64,000 bases of DNA from Acanthopleura granulata (lineage: Eukaryota; Mollusca; Polyplacophora; Chitonida; Chitonidae), in contig JABBOT010000014.1 of assembly GCA_016165875.1 (NCBI GenBank), forward strand, positions 8,665,489 to 8,729,488, given 5' to 3'. Below the pieces are notes generated by a model. That model was given only the letters and a program-made list of their open reading frames with translations, was not told the origin of the DNA and ran no database searches. The number at the start of each line of letters is the position of its first letter. The stretch's first letter is position 1. The position numbers were made by a program, and so were the translations under genes. Below are positions 9,656 to 21,300 of this stretch, piece after piece.

Positions 9656-11012
9656 ATGAATACCCTAAACCTTTCTAAAAATCTTTCTAACATTCGATCG
9701 TCGTCTCAGCCGAATTCAGGGGCTGATAAAAAGAGGAAGCTGGAGGTTCTATCAGACCCTCTAGACATTGGACAGGAAAGTTGGCCGGCTTTTATTGTTC
9801 TCTCAACAAAGAGTGAACAAAAGCCGGCCTCGAAAATACATCCCTTTCTTTTGAAGAGGGCCTTGGAGGGTGCAGCAGGCACTTTAAAAAATGTGAAAAA
9901 GCTGCGATCCGGAGACATTCTGATAGAATGTTTCCGGAAACAGCAATCTAAAAATTTACTATCGCTGAATAAAATTTCTGATATATCCGTTTTTACATCC
10001 CCTCACAATACCCTGAACAGCTGTCAGGGAATAATACGTGACAGGGATGGGGATATTTTCGACCTAACTGAAGAGGAAATATGTACAGAATTAAAGCCAC
10101 AGGGTGTTGTCAGAGTGAAACGTTTCACAACAAAAAGAGCTGGCAACATCCTCAAATTAAACACATACCTGCTGACATTTAATAGCACCTCTCTACCATC
10201 ATATATCTACATTGGCCCGTATAGGGTTAATGTGGATTTATACATACCTAACCCGACACGATGTTTTAATTGCCAAAAATTTGGTCATGGTAAAGGCCAA
10301 TGTAAAAATAAACTGGTTTGTTTCAGATGCGGCACTGAAGGTCATGATGGTTTTGACTGCAGCAGCACAATCAAGTGCTGCAATTGCGGCCGAGATCACA
10401 TGGCCTCCTCTAAGGACTGTCCTCTTTTCATTAAAGAAAAACAAATAATAAACTTAAAAACTAAAAACAACATTTCCTATCAGGAGGCCCGCAAATTGGC
10501 CTCACTTTCGAGTACGCCACCGCAGACTTCGTTTGCCAATGTGGTCAAGCGAGCTGCAACATCTGTTGCAACTCAAACTTCTTTGACTTGGCCCATTGGA
10601 AACGACAAACCTAGTTCGATCACTGTGGAACCTTCAGCTCAACCTGCCCGGAACTCAGACCATCACAGTACAAGAAACAAAACCAGTAAACAATGTAAAA
10701 CAAACTGATAAACCTGAACCTCAGCCCTCTAAAATTCATAATGAAGAAAACAAATCCAAAAGTACAACTCCAAGTAGTAAGATTAAAGCCAGTAAACCGA
10801 GTGGCCCTAGAGAACATCTTTCTAAGGCCACTCGAGATCCTGTCCAAACATTTAACAGGTTTGGATCGTTGGAGGACGTTGTCCCTTCAACATCAGATGC
10901 GGATGTGATGGATACATCACCCGCAGCAGGGAGATCTTCCAGCCGATCTCCAAGGAAGGGTCGTCCTAGATCCAAACATAAAGAGAAATCTCCTATACGC
11001 CTCCCTCCGTAA
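9656..11012 (+). pseudogene. LINE ORF1 (copy C), CCHC RNA-binding protein with an 11-bp deletion
   Basis: The start ATG is at 9656. The first ~330 codons are intact: a basic N-terminus, a central conserved block (VRVKRFTTKR, IGPYRVNVDLYIPNP) and three zinc knuckles from about residue 203 to 260. At about 10656 copy E has two AACTC repeats 11 bp apart, while C keeps only one. This microhomology deletion shifts the frame and gives a premature stop at 10708. The correct frame continues from about 10660 to the stop at 11010-11012, which overlaps the ORF2 ATG as TAATG. An intact ORF1 would be about 455 residues. Confidence 0.88.
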
Positions 11013-14000
11013 TGTCTACATACGACAAAATTATACAGTGGAATTGTCGAGGTCTTAAGGTTAATATGATTGAAATAACACAGCTGGTCCAATCATTAAA
11101 TCCCATTGCCCTTTGTCTTCAGGAAACTCACCTGAAGATATCTGACAAAGATAAAATAACCCTCAAAAATTATTCACTTTATAGTACATTTTGTCACGAA
11201 GAAGAGCGAGCTGCAGGCGGCTCCTCTGTCTTCATAAATAACAATATTATCCACAGTCCTGTTGCTCTGGATACAGAGCTTCAGGCTGTGGCCGTTCGTG
11301 TCTCATTGTCTAAGACAGTCACTTTGTGTTCGGTTTATATTCCTCCGAACACTTCTTTGTCAGCTTTACAGTTACATAATTTGAAAGAACAATTACCTAC
11401 ACCCTTCGTAATAATGGGCGATTTTAATTCCCATAACCCCTTATGGGGAAGTAACAATGTAAATAATAAGGGCAAGGTAGTAGAAGATTTTTTAACCAAG
11501 GAAGAACTGTGTTATTTCAATGATGGTTCTAATACTCATTTGCATGCGGGTAATGGCATCTATTCTGCTATCGATCTCACTATCACTGATCCATCACTTC
11601 TCCTGGATTTTTCTTGGAGAGTGCACGAGGATCTTTGTGGTAGTGACCATTTTCCTATTATCCTAGAGCATGTCACTTCTAATTCTTTAGAACGTGTAGC
11701 TAGGTGGAAGTTCGATAAAGCAGATTGGATGGCATTTGAGATGTTCTGTGAGGCTGATATCACTCCACAGACTCTCAATGCAGCAGATGACCCAATATTT
11801 AAATTTAATCAGCTTATATTACGAGCTGCAGATAGAACTATCCCTAAGACCTCGACCAGTCCAAAATCCAAAAGTAAACCCTGGTACGACAATGACTGTC
11901 GTAAAGCCATAAAGGACCGTAAAAGGGCCGAACGTATATTCAATCATTGTCCTACTGATAAAAATTTAAACCAGGTTCGTATTCTGGCAGCTAAGGCTCG
12001 TCGATTACTTAAGTCCAAGAGACGATCTTGCTGGCGGAACTTTGTTTCAGGCATTACGTCCAAAACACCTATGCGTAAGGTCTGGAATATGGTTCAGAAA
12101 CTAAAGGGTAAAAATAACAAAGCAAAAGTCCAGCACTTGAAAGATGGAGATAACACACTAACTTCTCCATCCGATATAGCTAATAAATTAGCGGAATCCA
12201 TTTCAAAAAAATCTTCTTCTGAGAATTATACTTCAGAATTTCAACATATCAAAAACCAGAAGGAGAAAATGAAATTGCCCTTTTCTTCTAAAAACTTAGA
12301 AGATTATAATCGTCCTTTTAATATCGATGAACTGAGAACTGCACTCAGAAAGGCACATGATACAGCATGTGGTCCTGATAACGTATATTATAAATTTCTG
12401 AACCATTTATCAGCTGAACCACTTGAGACTCTCTTGGACTTATTGAACGATATTTGGATAACTGGTAATTTTCCACCCTCATGGAGGGAGGCATGTATTA
12501 TCCCGGTTCCCAAACCGGGTAAGGATCATACTGATCCAAATAACTACCGTCCCATAGCTCTTACCAGTTGCGTCTGTAAGACTATGGAACGGATGATAAA
12601 TGATAGACTTGTTTGGTTTCTCGAAACCAACAAGTTACTATCTAATATCCAATGTGGTTTTCGTCAAGGTAGATCCACAGTGGATCACCTTGTTCGACTT
12701 GAAAGTTTCATTCGCCATGGTTTTATTAATAATGAACATGTGGTGTCAGTATTTTTTGACCTTGAAAAGGCCTACGACACCACATGGAAATATGGCATTT
12801 TAAAAGACCTCGCGGATATGGGCCTTAAAGGTCGATTACCTATATTTATATCCCAATTTTTATCAAATCGTCAGTTTAAAGTACGGGTGGGGTCCACTCT
12901 TTCGGACTCTTATGAGCAAGAGATGGGTGTACCCCAGGGCAGTATCCTTTCACCTACGCTGTTCAGCATCAAAATTAATAGCTTGGCCCAAACATTAACA
13001 TCTGGAACCGAGGGTTGTTTATATGTAGATGATTTTCTGATATGCTACCGGGCGAAAAATATGAATAACATCGAGCGGCAACTGCAGCTTTGTCTCAATA
13101 AGATATCGAGAAATGGGCAGTTGCCAATGGTTTTAGATTTTCTACGTCTAAAACCGTCGGTATGCATTTCTGCAATAAACGCAAAATTCATCTAGACCCT
13201 GAGCTTAAATTTTGTGGTGAACCAGTGAAGATTGTTGGGGAAAATAAATTTTTAGGAGTTATATTCGATAGTAAACTATCTTTTATACCTCACATAAAAA
13301 CGCTTAAAGCTAAATGTATAAAGGCTCTCGATATAATTAAGGTCGTGTCTAGCACCGATTGGGGTGCTGACCGATCTGTTTTACTTAATTTATATCGTTC
13401 TCTGGTGAGGTCTAAATTGGACTATGGGTCCATCATTTATGGTTCCGCTAGGAAATCATATCTTAAAATGTTGGATCCGGTCCATCACCAAGGTCTGAGG
13501 CTCAGCCTTGGTGCCTTTAGAACCTCACCAGTAGAGAGTTTATACGTGGAGGCCAATGAGCCTTCTTTACATAACCGACGTATTAAACTCAGCCTTCAAT
13601 ATGCAACAAAGCTAAAAGCTCACCCAACAAACCCTGCCTACGACTGTTTTCAATCCATCATATGTAGACAAATATACTAAATGTCCTAACAAGATCCCTC
13701 CGTTCGGTCTTCGTATACAGGACCATGTTGTGGAAGCTAACATCAAGCTAGAGGAGATAGCTCCGGTATCCTTTCCGGAGTCTCCTCCCTGGCTTCTTCC
13801 ACAACCTAAACTAATATTTGATCTACGTCAATATAATAAATCGAATACAAACCCTCTTATAATTCAACAAGCTTTTGCTGAAATTAAGGCTAATTATCCA
13901 AATTATAAATTTATATACACTGATGGGTCAAAGGATGAGGACAGGGTTGCGGCTGCGGCTGTCTTAGAACAGCGGGTCTCTTCTCTTCGTCTTCCGTCTT

Positions 14001-14707
14001 CATCGTCTATCTTTTCTGCAGAAGCCAGGGCTATACTCCTGGCCTTATCATATGTTTCCTCTGGGCGTGCCCAGAGGGCAATGGTATGTAGTGACTCGCT
14101 CTCCTGCCTTTTGGCAATGCAGAATAATAAATTGAAAAACCCGCTTATTATGGAAATTTTAGCCTTACATAGAAAATTGATTAAAAGAGGCAAAGATATT
14201 ATATTCTGTTGGATACCAAGCCATGTTGGTATCCATGGAAACACAGTCGTGGACAGGGAGGCAAAGGCTGCCCTAAATAAATCCCTATCAAAAGTTAAAA
14301 TCCCATACGCTGATTTTAAATCTAACATTCTTAAGTATATCCGTCGCCTTTGGCAGGATGAATGGGACGTGCAGGTGTGTAATAAACTGCACGCTATTCA
14401 CCCTGTCATTGGCCATAACTCTTATACACTTGGTATGTCTCGTAGAGACCAAGTGGTTTTAACAAGATGCCGTGTTGGGCATTCTCGTCTAACACACAAT
14501 TTTATCCTGGATGGGAGCAGTGCTCCCGAGTGTGTTGGATGTGGTGCTGAATACGGCATCAAACATATCCTGGTTGACTGTGTAGACTTTGTCCATGTGC
14601 GGCAAAGATTCTACACAGTAAACTCCACATATGATTTGTTTGACAGCATCGCTGGCGACGCTGTCATAAAATATTTGAAGGCCATTGGGCTGTATCATAA
14701 AATATAA
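11012..14707 (+). pseudogene. LINE ORF2 (copy C): endonuclease, reverse transcriptase, RNase H; two frameshifts
   Basis: This is the only ORF2 in the window that is continuous from ATG to stop (about 1231 codons if in frame). The APE endonuclease has QWNCRGL near residue 10, LQETHLK near 37, GDFNSHNP near 132 and SDHFP near 214. The reverse transcriptase has FFDLEKAYDTTW near 582, GVPQGSILSP and YVDD near 669. RNase H has YTDGSKDED near 968 and WIPSHVGIHGN near 1066. A zinc knuckle lies near 1173. Compared with D there is a 2-nt insertion at about 13105 (AAGATATCGAG) and a 2-nt deletion at about 13647 (GACTGTTTTC). The two shifts cancel overall but scramble about 180 codons and create a stop at 13195. 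The product would stop after the reverse-transcriptase core. Confidence 0.9.
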
Positions 14708-14943
14708 ATTTTATTTACATACATACTCGTGATAAAGCTTCCTTAATGTGCTGGTTTTCGAGTTTTAGCTGTTTTGGTTTTCTTACCTGATTTTAATCAT
14801 GTCCGTACGTTTTTGGTTTGTTTTTAATGTTCTCATGTCACCATCGAAAACCTGAACTGTCTCGTGGTTCCACCTTGTTCTCGCCACGATATGGCTGAGA
14901 TATTGCCGATGTGGCGTTAAACCATAATCATTCATTCATTCAT

Positions 14944-14959
14944 TCACTATCACTGATCC
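14944..14959 (+). repeat. Right target-site duplication of LINE copy C
   Basis: TCACTATCACTGATCC, identical to 8983-8998. Host element D continues directly with ATCACTTCTCC. The same string follows copy A at 581-596. Confidence 0.92.
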
Positions 14960-17900
14960 ATCACTTCTCCTGGATTTTTCTTGGAGAGTGCACGAGGATC
15001 TTTGTGGTAGTGACCATTTTCCTATTATCCTAGAGCATGTCACTTCTAATTCTTTAGAACGTGTAGCTAGGTGGAAGTTCGATAAAGCAGATTGGATGGC
15101 ATTTGAGATGTTCTGTGAGGCTGATATCACTCCACAGACTCTCAATGCAGCAGATGACCCAATATTTAAATTTAATCAGCTTATATTACGAGCTGCAGAT
15201 AGAACTATCCCTAAGACCTCGACCAGTCCAAAATCCAAAAGTAAACCCTGGTACGACAATGACTGTCGTAAAGCCATAAAGGACCGTAAAAGGGCCGAAC
15301 GTATATTCAATCATTGTCCTACTGATAAAAATTTAAACCAGGTTCGTATTCTGGCAGCTAAGGCTCGTCGATTACTTAAGTCCAAGAGACGATCTTGTTG
15401 GCGGAACTTTGTTTCAGGCATTACGTCCAAAACACCTATGCGTAAGGTCTGGAATATGGTTCAGAAACTAAAGGGTAAAAATAACAAAGCAAAAGTCCAG
15501 CACTTGAAAGATGGAGATAACATACTAACTTCTCCATCCGATATAGCTAATAAATTAGCGGAATCAATTTCTAAAAAATCTTCTTCTGAGAATTATACTT
15601 CAGAATTTCAGCATGTCAAAAACCAGAAGGAGAAAATGAAATTGCCCTTTTCTTCTAAAAACTTAGAAGATTATAATCGTCCTTTTAATATCGATGAACT
15701 AAAAACTGCACTCAGAAAGGCACATGATACAGCGTGTGGTCCTGATAACGTATATTATAAATTTCTGAACCATTTACCAGCTGAACCACTTGAGACTCTC
15801 TTGGACTTATTGAACGATATTTGGATAACTGGTAATTTTCCACCCTCATGGAGGGAGGCATGTATTATCCCGGTTCCCAAACCGGGTAAGGATCATACTG
15901 ATCCAAATAATTACCGTCCCATAGCTCTTACCAGTTGCGTCTGTAAGACTATGGAACGGATGATAAATGATAGACTTGTTTGGTTTCTCGAAACCAACAA
16001 GTTACTATCTAATATCCAATGTGGTTTTCGTCAAGGTAGATCCACAGTGGATCACCTTGTTCGACTTGAAAGTTTCATTCGCCATGGTTTTATTAACAAT
16101 GAACATGTGGTGTCAGTATTTTTTGACCTTGAAAAGGCCTACGACACCACATGGAAATATGGCATTTTAAAAGACCTCGCGGATATGGGCCTTAAAGGTC
16201 GATTACCTATATTTATATCCCAATTTTTATCAAATCGTCAGTTTAAGGTACGGGTGGGGTCCACTCTTTCGGACTCTTATGAGCAAGAGATGGGTGTACC
16301 CCAGGGCAGTATCCTTTCACCTACGCTGTTCAGCATCAAAATTAATAGCTTGGCCCAAACATTAACATCTGGAACCGAGGGTTGTTTATATGTAGATGAT
16401 TTTCTGATATGCTACCGGGCGAAAAATATGAATAACATCGAGCGGCAACTGCAGCTTTGTCTCAATAAGATCGAGAAATGGGCAGTTGCCAATGGTTTTA
16501 GATTTTCTACGTCTAAAACCGTCGGTATGCATTTCTGCAATAAACGCAAACTTCATCTAGACCCTGAGCTTAAATTTTGTGGTGAACCAGTGAAGATTGT
16601 TGGGGAAAATAAATTTTTAGGAGTTATATTCGATAGTAAATTATCTTTTATACCTCACATAAAAACGCTTAAAGCTAAATGTATAAAGGCTCTGGATATA
16701 ATTAAGGTCGTGTCTAGCACCGATTGGGGTGCTGACCGATCTGTTTTACTTAATTTATATCGTTCTCTGGTGAGGTCTAAATTGGACTATGGGTCCATCA
16801 TTTATGGTTCCGCTAGGAAATCATATCTTAAAATGTTGGATCCGGTCCATCACCAAGGTCTGAGGCTCAGCCTTGGTGCCTTTAGAACCTCACCAGTAGA
16901 GAGTTTATACGTGGAGGCCAATGAGCCTTCTTTACATAACCGACGTATTAAACTCAGCCTTCAATATGCAACAAAGCTTAAAGCTCACCCAACAAACCCT
17001 GCCTACGACTGTGTTTTCAATCCATCATATGTAGACAAATATACTAAATGTCCTAACAAGATCCCTCCGTTCGGTCTTCGTATACGGGACCATGTTGTGG
17101 AAGCTAACATCAAGCTAGAGGAGATAGCTCCGGTATCTTTTCCGGAGTCTCCTCCCTGGCTTCTTCCACAACCTAAACTAATATTTGATCTACGTCAACA
17201 TAATAAATCGAACACAAACCCTCTTATAATTCAGCAAGCTTTTGCTGAAATTAAGGCTAATTATCCAAATTATAAATTTATATACACTGATGGGTCGAAG
17301 GATGGGGACAGGGTTGCGGCTGCGGCTGTCTTAGAACAGCGGGTCTCTTCTCTTCGTCTTCCGTCTTCATCGTCTATCTTTTCTGCAGAAGCCAGGGCTA
17401 TACTCCTGGCCTTATCATATGTTTCCTCTGGGCGTGCCCAGAGGGCAATGGTATGTAGTGACTCGCTCTCCTGCCTTTTGGCAATGCAGAATAATAAATT
17501 GAAAAACCCGCTTATTCTGGAAATTTTAGCCTTACATAGAAAATTGATTAAAAGAGGCAAAGATATTATATTCTGTTGGATACCAAGCCATGTTGGTATC
17601 CATGGAAACACAGTCGTGGACAGGGAGGCAAAGGCTGCCCTAAATAAATCCCTATCAAAAGTTAAAATCCCATACGCTGATTTTAAATCTAACATTCTTA
17701 AGTATATTCGTCGCCTTTGGCAGGGTGAATGGGACGTGCAGGTGTGTAATAAACTGCACGCTATTCACCCTGTCATTGGCCATAACTCTTATACACTGGG
17801 TATGTCTCGTAGAGACCAAGTGGTTTTAACAAGATGCCGTGTTGGGCATTCTCATCTAACACACAATTTCATCCTGGATGGGAGCAGTGCTCCCGAGTGT

Positions 17901-18311
17901 GTTGGATGTGGTGCTGAATACGGCATCAAACATATACTGGTTGACTGTGTGGACTTTGCCCATGTGCGGCAAAAATTCTACACAGTAAACTCCATGTATG
18001 ATTTGTTTGACAGCATCGCTGGCGACGCTGTCATAAAATATTTGAAGGCCATTGGCCTGTATCATAAAATATAAATTTTATTTTCATACGTACTAGTGAT
18101 AAAACTTCCTTAATATTCTGGTTTTCGAGTTTTAGCTGTTTTGGTTTTCTTACCTGATTTTAATCATGTCCGTAAGTTTTTGGTTTGTTTTTAATGTTCT
18201 CATGTCACCATCGAAAACCTGAACTGTCTCGTGGTTCCACCTTGTTCTCGCCACGATATGGCTGAGATATTGCCGATGTGGCGTTAAGCCATAATCCTTC
18301 ATTCATTCATT
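14960..18311 (+). mobile_element. LINE copy D: 3' part of the host element E+D
   Basis: Continues the element begun at 6389-8998. It carries the rest of ORF2, a 3'UTR slightly different from A, B and C (for example CATACGTACTAG), and an ATTC tail ending at about 18311. The tail is followed by GAGTTCGACCC, which matches the left flank of E. From 14946 to 15395 it is identical to C and B, and then diverges. Confidence 0.9.
14988..18074 (+). CDS. LINE ORF2 distal part (copy D), open reading frame
   Basis: About 1028 codons stay open from the end of the endonuclease (SDHFP) through reverse transcriptase (FFDLEKAYDTTW, YVDD), RNase H (YTDGSKDGD, WIPSHVGIHGN, DREAKAAL) and the zinc knuckle to the stop at 18072-18074. 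This is the least damaged ORF2 C-terminal part in the window. Where B and C share derived bases, D often agrees with the older copy F, so D looks closer to the ancestral sequence. The N-terminal part of the same ORF lies at 8418-8998 and carries a stop, so the element as a whole is dead. Confidence 0.88.
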   Translation: MHEDLCGSDHFPIILEHVTSNSLERVARWKFDKADWMAFEMFCEADITPQTLNAADDPIFKFNQLILRAADRTIPKTSTSPKSKSKPWYDNDCRKAIKDRKRAERIFNHCPTDKNLNQVRILAAKARRLLKSKRRSCWRNFVSGITSKTPMRKVWNMVQKLKGKNNKAKVQHLKDGDNILTSPSDIANKLAESISKKSSSENYTSEFQHVKNQKEKMKLPFSSKNLEDYNRPFNIDELKTALRKAHDTACGPDNVYYKFLNHLPAEPLETLLDLLNDIWITGNFPPSWREACIIPVPKPGKDHTDPNNYRPIALTSCVCKTMERMINDRLVWFLETNKLLSNIQCGFRQGRSTVDHLVRLESFIRHGFINNEHVVSVFFDLEKAYDTTWKYGILKDLADMGLKGRLPIFISQFLSNRQFKVRVGSTLSDSYEQEMGVPQGSILSPTLFSIKINSLAQTLTSGTEGCLYVDDFLICYRAKNMNNIERQLQLCLNKIEKWAVANGFRFSTSKTVGMHFCNKRKLHLDPELKFCGEPVKIVGENKFLGVIFDSKLSFIPHIKTLKAKCIKALDIIKVVSSTDWGADRSVLLNLYRSLVRSKLDYGSIIYGSARKSYLKMLDPVHHQGLRLSLGAFRTSPVESLYVEANEPSLHNRRIKLSLQYATKLKAHPTNPAYDCVFNPSYVDKYTKCPNKIPPFGLRIRDHVVEANIKLEEIAPVSFPESPPWLLPQPKLIFDLRQHNKSNTNPLIIQQAFAEIKANYPNYKFIYTDGSKDGDRVAAAAVLEQRVSSLRLPSSSSIFSAEARAILLALSYVSSGRAQRAMVCSDSLSCLLAMQNNKLKNPLILEILALHRKLIKRGKDIIFCWIPSHVGIHGNTVVDREAKAALNKSLSKVKIPYADFKSNILKYIRRLWQGEWDVQVCNKLHAIHPVIGHNSYTLGMSRRDQVVLTRCRVGHSHLTHNFILDGSSAPECVGCGAEYGIKHILVDCVDFAHVRQKFYTVNSMYDLFDSIAGDAVIKYLKAIGLYHKI

Positions 18312-18323
18312 CGAGTTCGACCC
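18311..18323 (+). repeat. Right target-site duplication of LINE E+D
   Basis: TCGAGTTCGACCC follows D's ATTC tail and matches 6378-6390. It runs straight into the C-run that starts copy F, so E+D inserted at F's 5' boundary. Confidence 0.75.
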
Positions 18324-21300
18324 CCCCCCCCAGGTTCCCGGGAGTGAAAAGAATAGGGCCCCAGTCCTCTAGGCAAGCTTGTCGGACGAGGCGACTAACC
18401 TAGGGCTCTCCCGTGTGGTTCCGGTGAATAGAATTGTTACACAGCCTTCCCGGGCTTGTCGTACAAGGCGACTAAAACAGGCAACCTGTTTGCCGTGGGT
18501 TGTGACCCGTGATGGGGAAGGACGGGATCCTGGTGGCAGAGGGCGGGTTGATCTTCACGCCCAACACTCCATTTCGGAACTTACTTCTCCAAAGACGGGC
18601 GGTCGGAGGGCCCGCTCCGATCAATCGACTGGTCACGCCAGTCCAGATGTCCGGATATCAACCTTCATACATCTCGGTATCGTAAAAATATATTACTTTC
18701 CGTGATGGACGTGTTTTAGTGAGATATTCGGATGTCTGGGGGGTGGCTGTACGGTCAGTCGAGCGGGCCCTTTCTAACTTATAAGATTCGACCTGCTCGA
18801 ATATAAGCGGAAAATCCATCTTTTAGAGGATAGCGTGGAACTCTCGTCTCCTTCTGCTGATTACTCGCAGGAAGGGTTTCGTCATACATGTAATGGCACT
18901 CCGGAGCGGGTGAGAGATATATGAATCATGAAATCGGTTTATGGCTTCTAACTGATCTCCTTCTAATGTTTCTACGTCCTTATCACAACCTTCAACGGTA
19001 GTGTGTAAGAAAAGAAAAAATGAAATACCACTAGATATTGAAACAGGAAATAACTACTATCTAACCCTTTTAGTAATATCAAACAAAAATGAAAATCAAG
19101 CTGGAATGAAAATCGATCCTTTGCATTCAAGAAAACGCTGCAGAGTTACGCAGGGACCCTAAAAAAATTAAAGTCGGGAAAAATTTTGTTAGAATGCAGT
19201 ACAAAACAGCAGTATATTAATTTATTAAAAATTCAGAGGATTGCAGAAAAGAGGGTTACTGTTACTCCGCATAATAACTTAATCCGCGACAGAGACCAGG
19301 ATTTATATGATATCACGGAAAACAAAATGACAGAGGGGCTTAAAGACCAGGGGTAATAAATGTTAAACGCGTCAGTATTAAGAGAGATGGTAATTTAACT
19401 AGAACAAATACCTACATCTTAACTTTTAACAAACCGTCACTCCCAACATCCATATTTATTGAGCCCTACAGTGTGCGGGTGGAATTGTTTATTTACTAAC
19501 CCGACGGAGTGTTTCTCCTGCCAGAGGCTTGGTCATGGCGGGGGATCAATGCCCCAATAAATTGGTCTGCTTTAGGTGTGCGGAAGCAGGTCACGAAGGC
19601 TTCGACATCACAAACACAATAAACTGTTTCAAATGCAGCAGAGCTCACACGGCCTCTTCCAAAGACTGCCCTCTGTTTAAGACAGAGAAGGAAATTATAA
19701 CCTTAAAATGTAAAAATAATGTATCGTATCAAGAAGCAAAACGTTTGGTCTCTGCCACGGATGGCCTCTCGAAATCTACATATGTCGTCAAGAAACCCTC
19801 CGTGGGGATTTAAACTTCATTCACTTGGCCAATTGGTATTGATCAGCCGCAGAAACTGGTCGTGAAACCCTTCGGTGACACACCCAGTTCATCGTCACAA
19901 ACCGACATATATCTTATTAAAAAACCTCCTACTACACTTAATTCTCTTGTTGTTTCTTTATCTGACAACAAACCATGTGAACATAAATCGAAATCCTCTA
20001 AACTCGTTGATTCTTCCAAGAATGCAGCGGTTGATAAATTTAAATCTCATAAAAATCATGAAAGAGATAAACCTAGTGCCTCCCCAGAGCGACATTAAAA
20101 GGCCACTATGGATCCTATCCAAATATTTAATATGTTTGGATCGTTGGAGGACGTTGGTCCGTCAATATCCGGTGCAAACGTGATGGATACATCACCTCCA
20201 CCTACGAGATCTGCTAGGAGGTCTCTTAAGAAAGGTTTTCCCCGGTTCAAACATAAATCACCAATATGCGTTTCTCCGTGATGTCTTCCTTGGACAAAAT
20301 TTTACAGTGGAACTGTCGAGGTCTTCAGGTTAATTTTCTTGAAATAACACAACTAGTTTAATGTTTAAATCCAATTGCTCTTTGTCCTCAGGAATCTCAT
20401 CTGAAGGTATCTCACAAAGGTAAATACCTCTTAAAAATTATGAACTTTATAGCCCTTTTGTGATGAGGAAGAGCGAGTTTGTGGCGGCTCCTCTATCTTT
20501 GTGAATAATAATATTATTCACAGTCCTGTTGTCCTTGATACGGAGCTTCAGGCTGCGACCGTCCGTGTTTCTTTGTCTTCCGTGTTTCTTTATGCTCGGT
20601 TTACATTCCTACTCATTCGTCTTTGTCCTTTTCGGAGTTGCATAATTTAAAAGAACAACTGCCAACTCCTTTCATAATTATGGGAGAGTTTAATACCCAT
20701 AGCCCCCTATGGGGTACTAATAATATAAATGATAAGGGCAAAATAGTAGAAGATTTCTTATCTAAAGATGAACTATGTTATTTCAATGATGGTTGTAGTA
20801 CGTATTTACATCCAGGTAATGGTTCATATTCTGCTATCGATCTCACTATCACGGATTTATCACTTCTCCCTGATTTTTTCCTGGAACGAGCATGACGATC
20901 TTTGTGGTAGTGATCATTTTCCTCTTGTCCTAGAGCATCTCACTTCTAATTCTTTAGAACGTGTAGCTTCGTGGAAGTTCGATAAAGCAGATTGAATGGC
21001 ATCTGAGATGTTCTGTGAGGCTGACATCACTCCAGACAATCCCAATGCTGCAGATGATCCTTTCTTAAAGTTTAATGAACTTATATTAACAGCAGCTGAC
21101 AGAACCATCCCTTAGGCCTCGACAAATCCAAAATCCAGAAGTAAATCCTGGTACGATAATGACTGTCTCAAAGCCACATAGCACCGTAAAGAGGCCAAGC
21201 GCAGATTTAATAATTGTCCTAATAATAATAACTTAAACCAGGTACGTATATTTAGAGCTAAGGCTCGTCGATAAATTAAGTCCAAGAGACGATCTTTTTG

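Larger units (their letters stand above)
8999..14943 (+). mobile_element. LINE copy C: full-length I-superfamily (Nimb-like) element nested in E+D
   Basis: About 5.9 kb with everything present: 5'UTR (8999-9655), ORF1, ORF2, a 3'UTR of about 220 bp and four ATTC units, bounded by a 14-16 bp target-site duplication. Assignment to the I superfamily rests on the CCHC-type ORF1, APE endonuclease, reverse transcriptase and an RNase H domain. Small indels break both ORFs, so this copy cannot make intact proteins. It is the youngest layer of the nest here. Confidence 0.92.

Noticed and set aside
2907..17695. Minus-strand frames of 141 codons (2907-3332, 13903-14328, 17270-17695)
   Set aside because: Shadows of the RNase H region of ORF2 in three LINE copies.
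1..18310. One clean 14,363-bp tandem duplication (constant offset between 1-3711 and 14364-18074)
   Set aside because: The offset is constant, but B agrees with C rather than D after about 1032, and the 3' flanks of B and D differ. The equal offset reflects equal-length LINE copies with the same junction.
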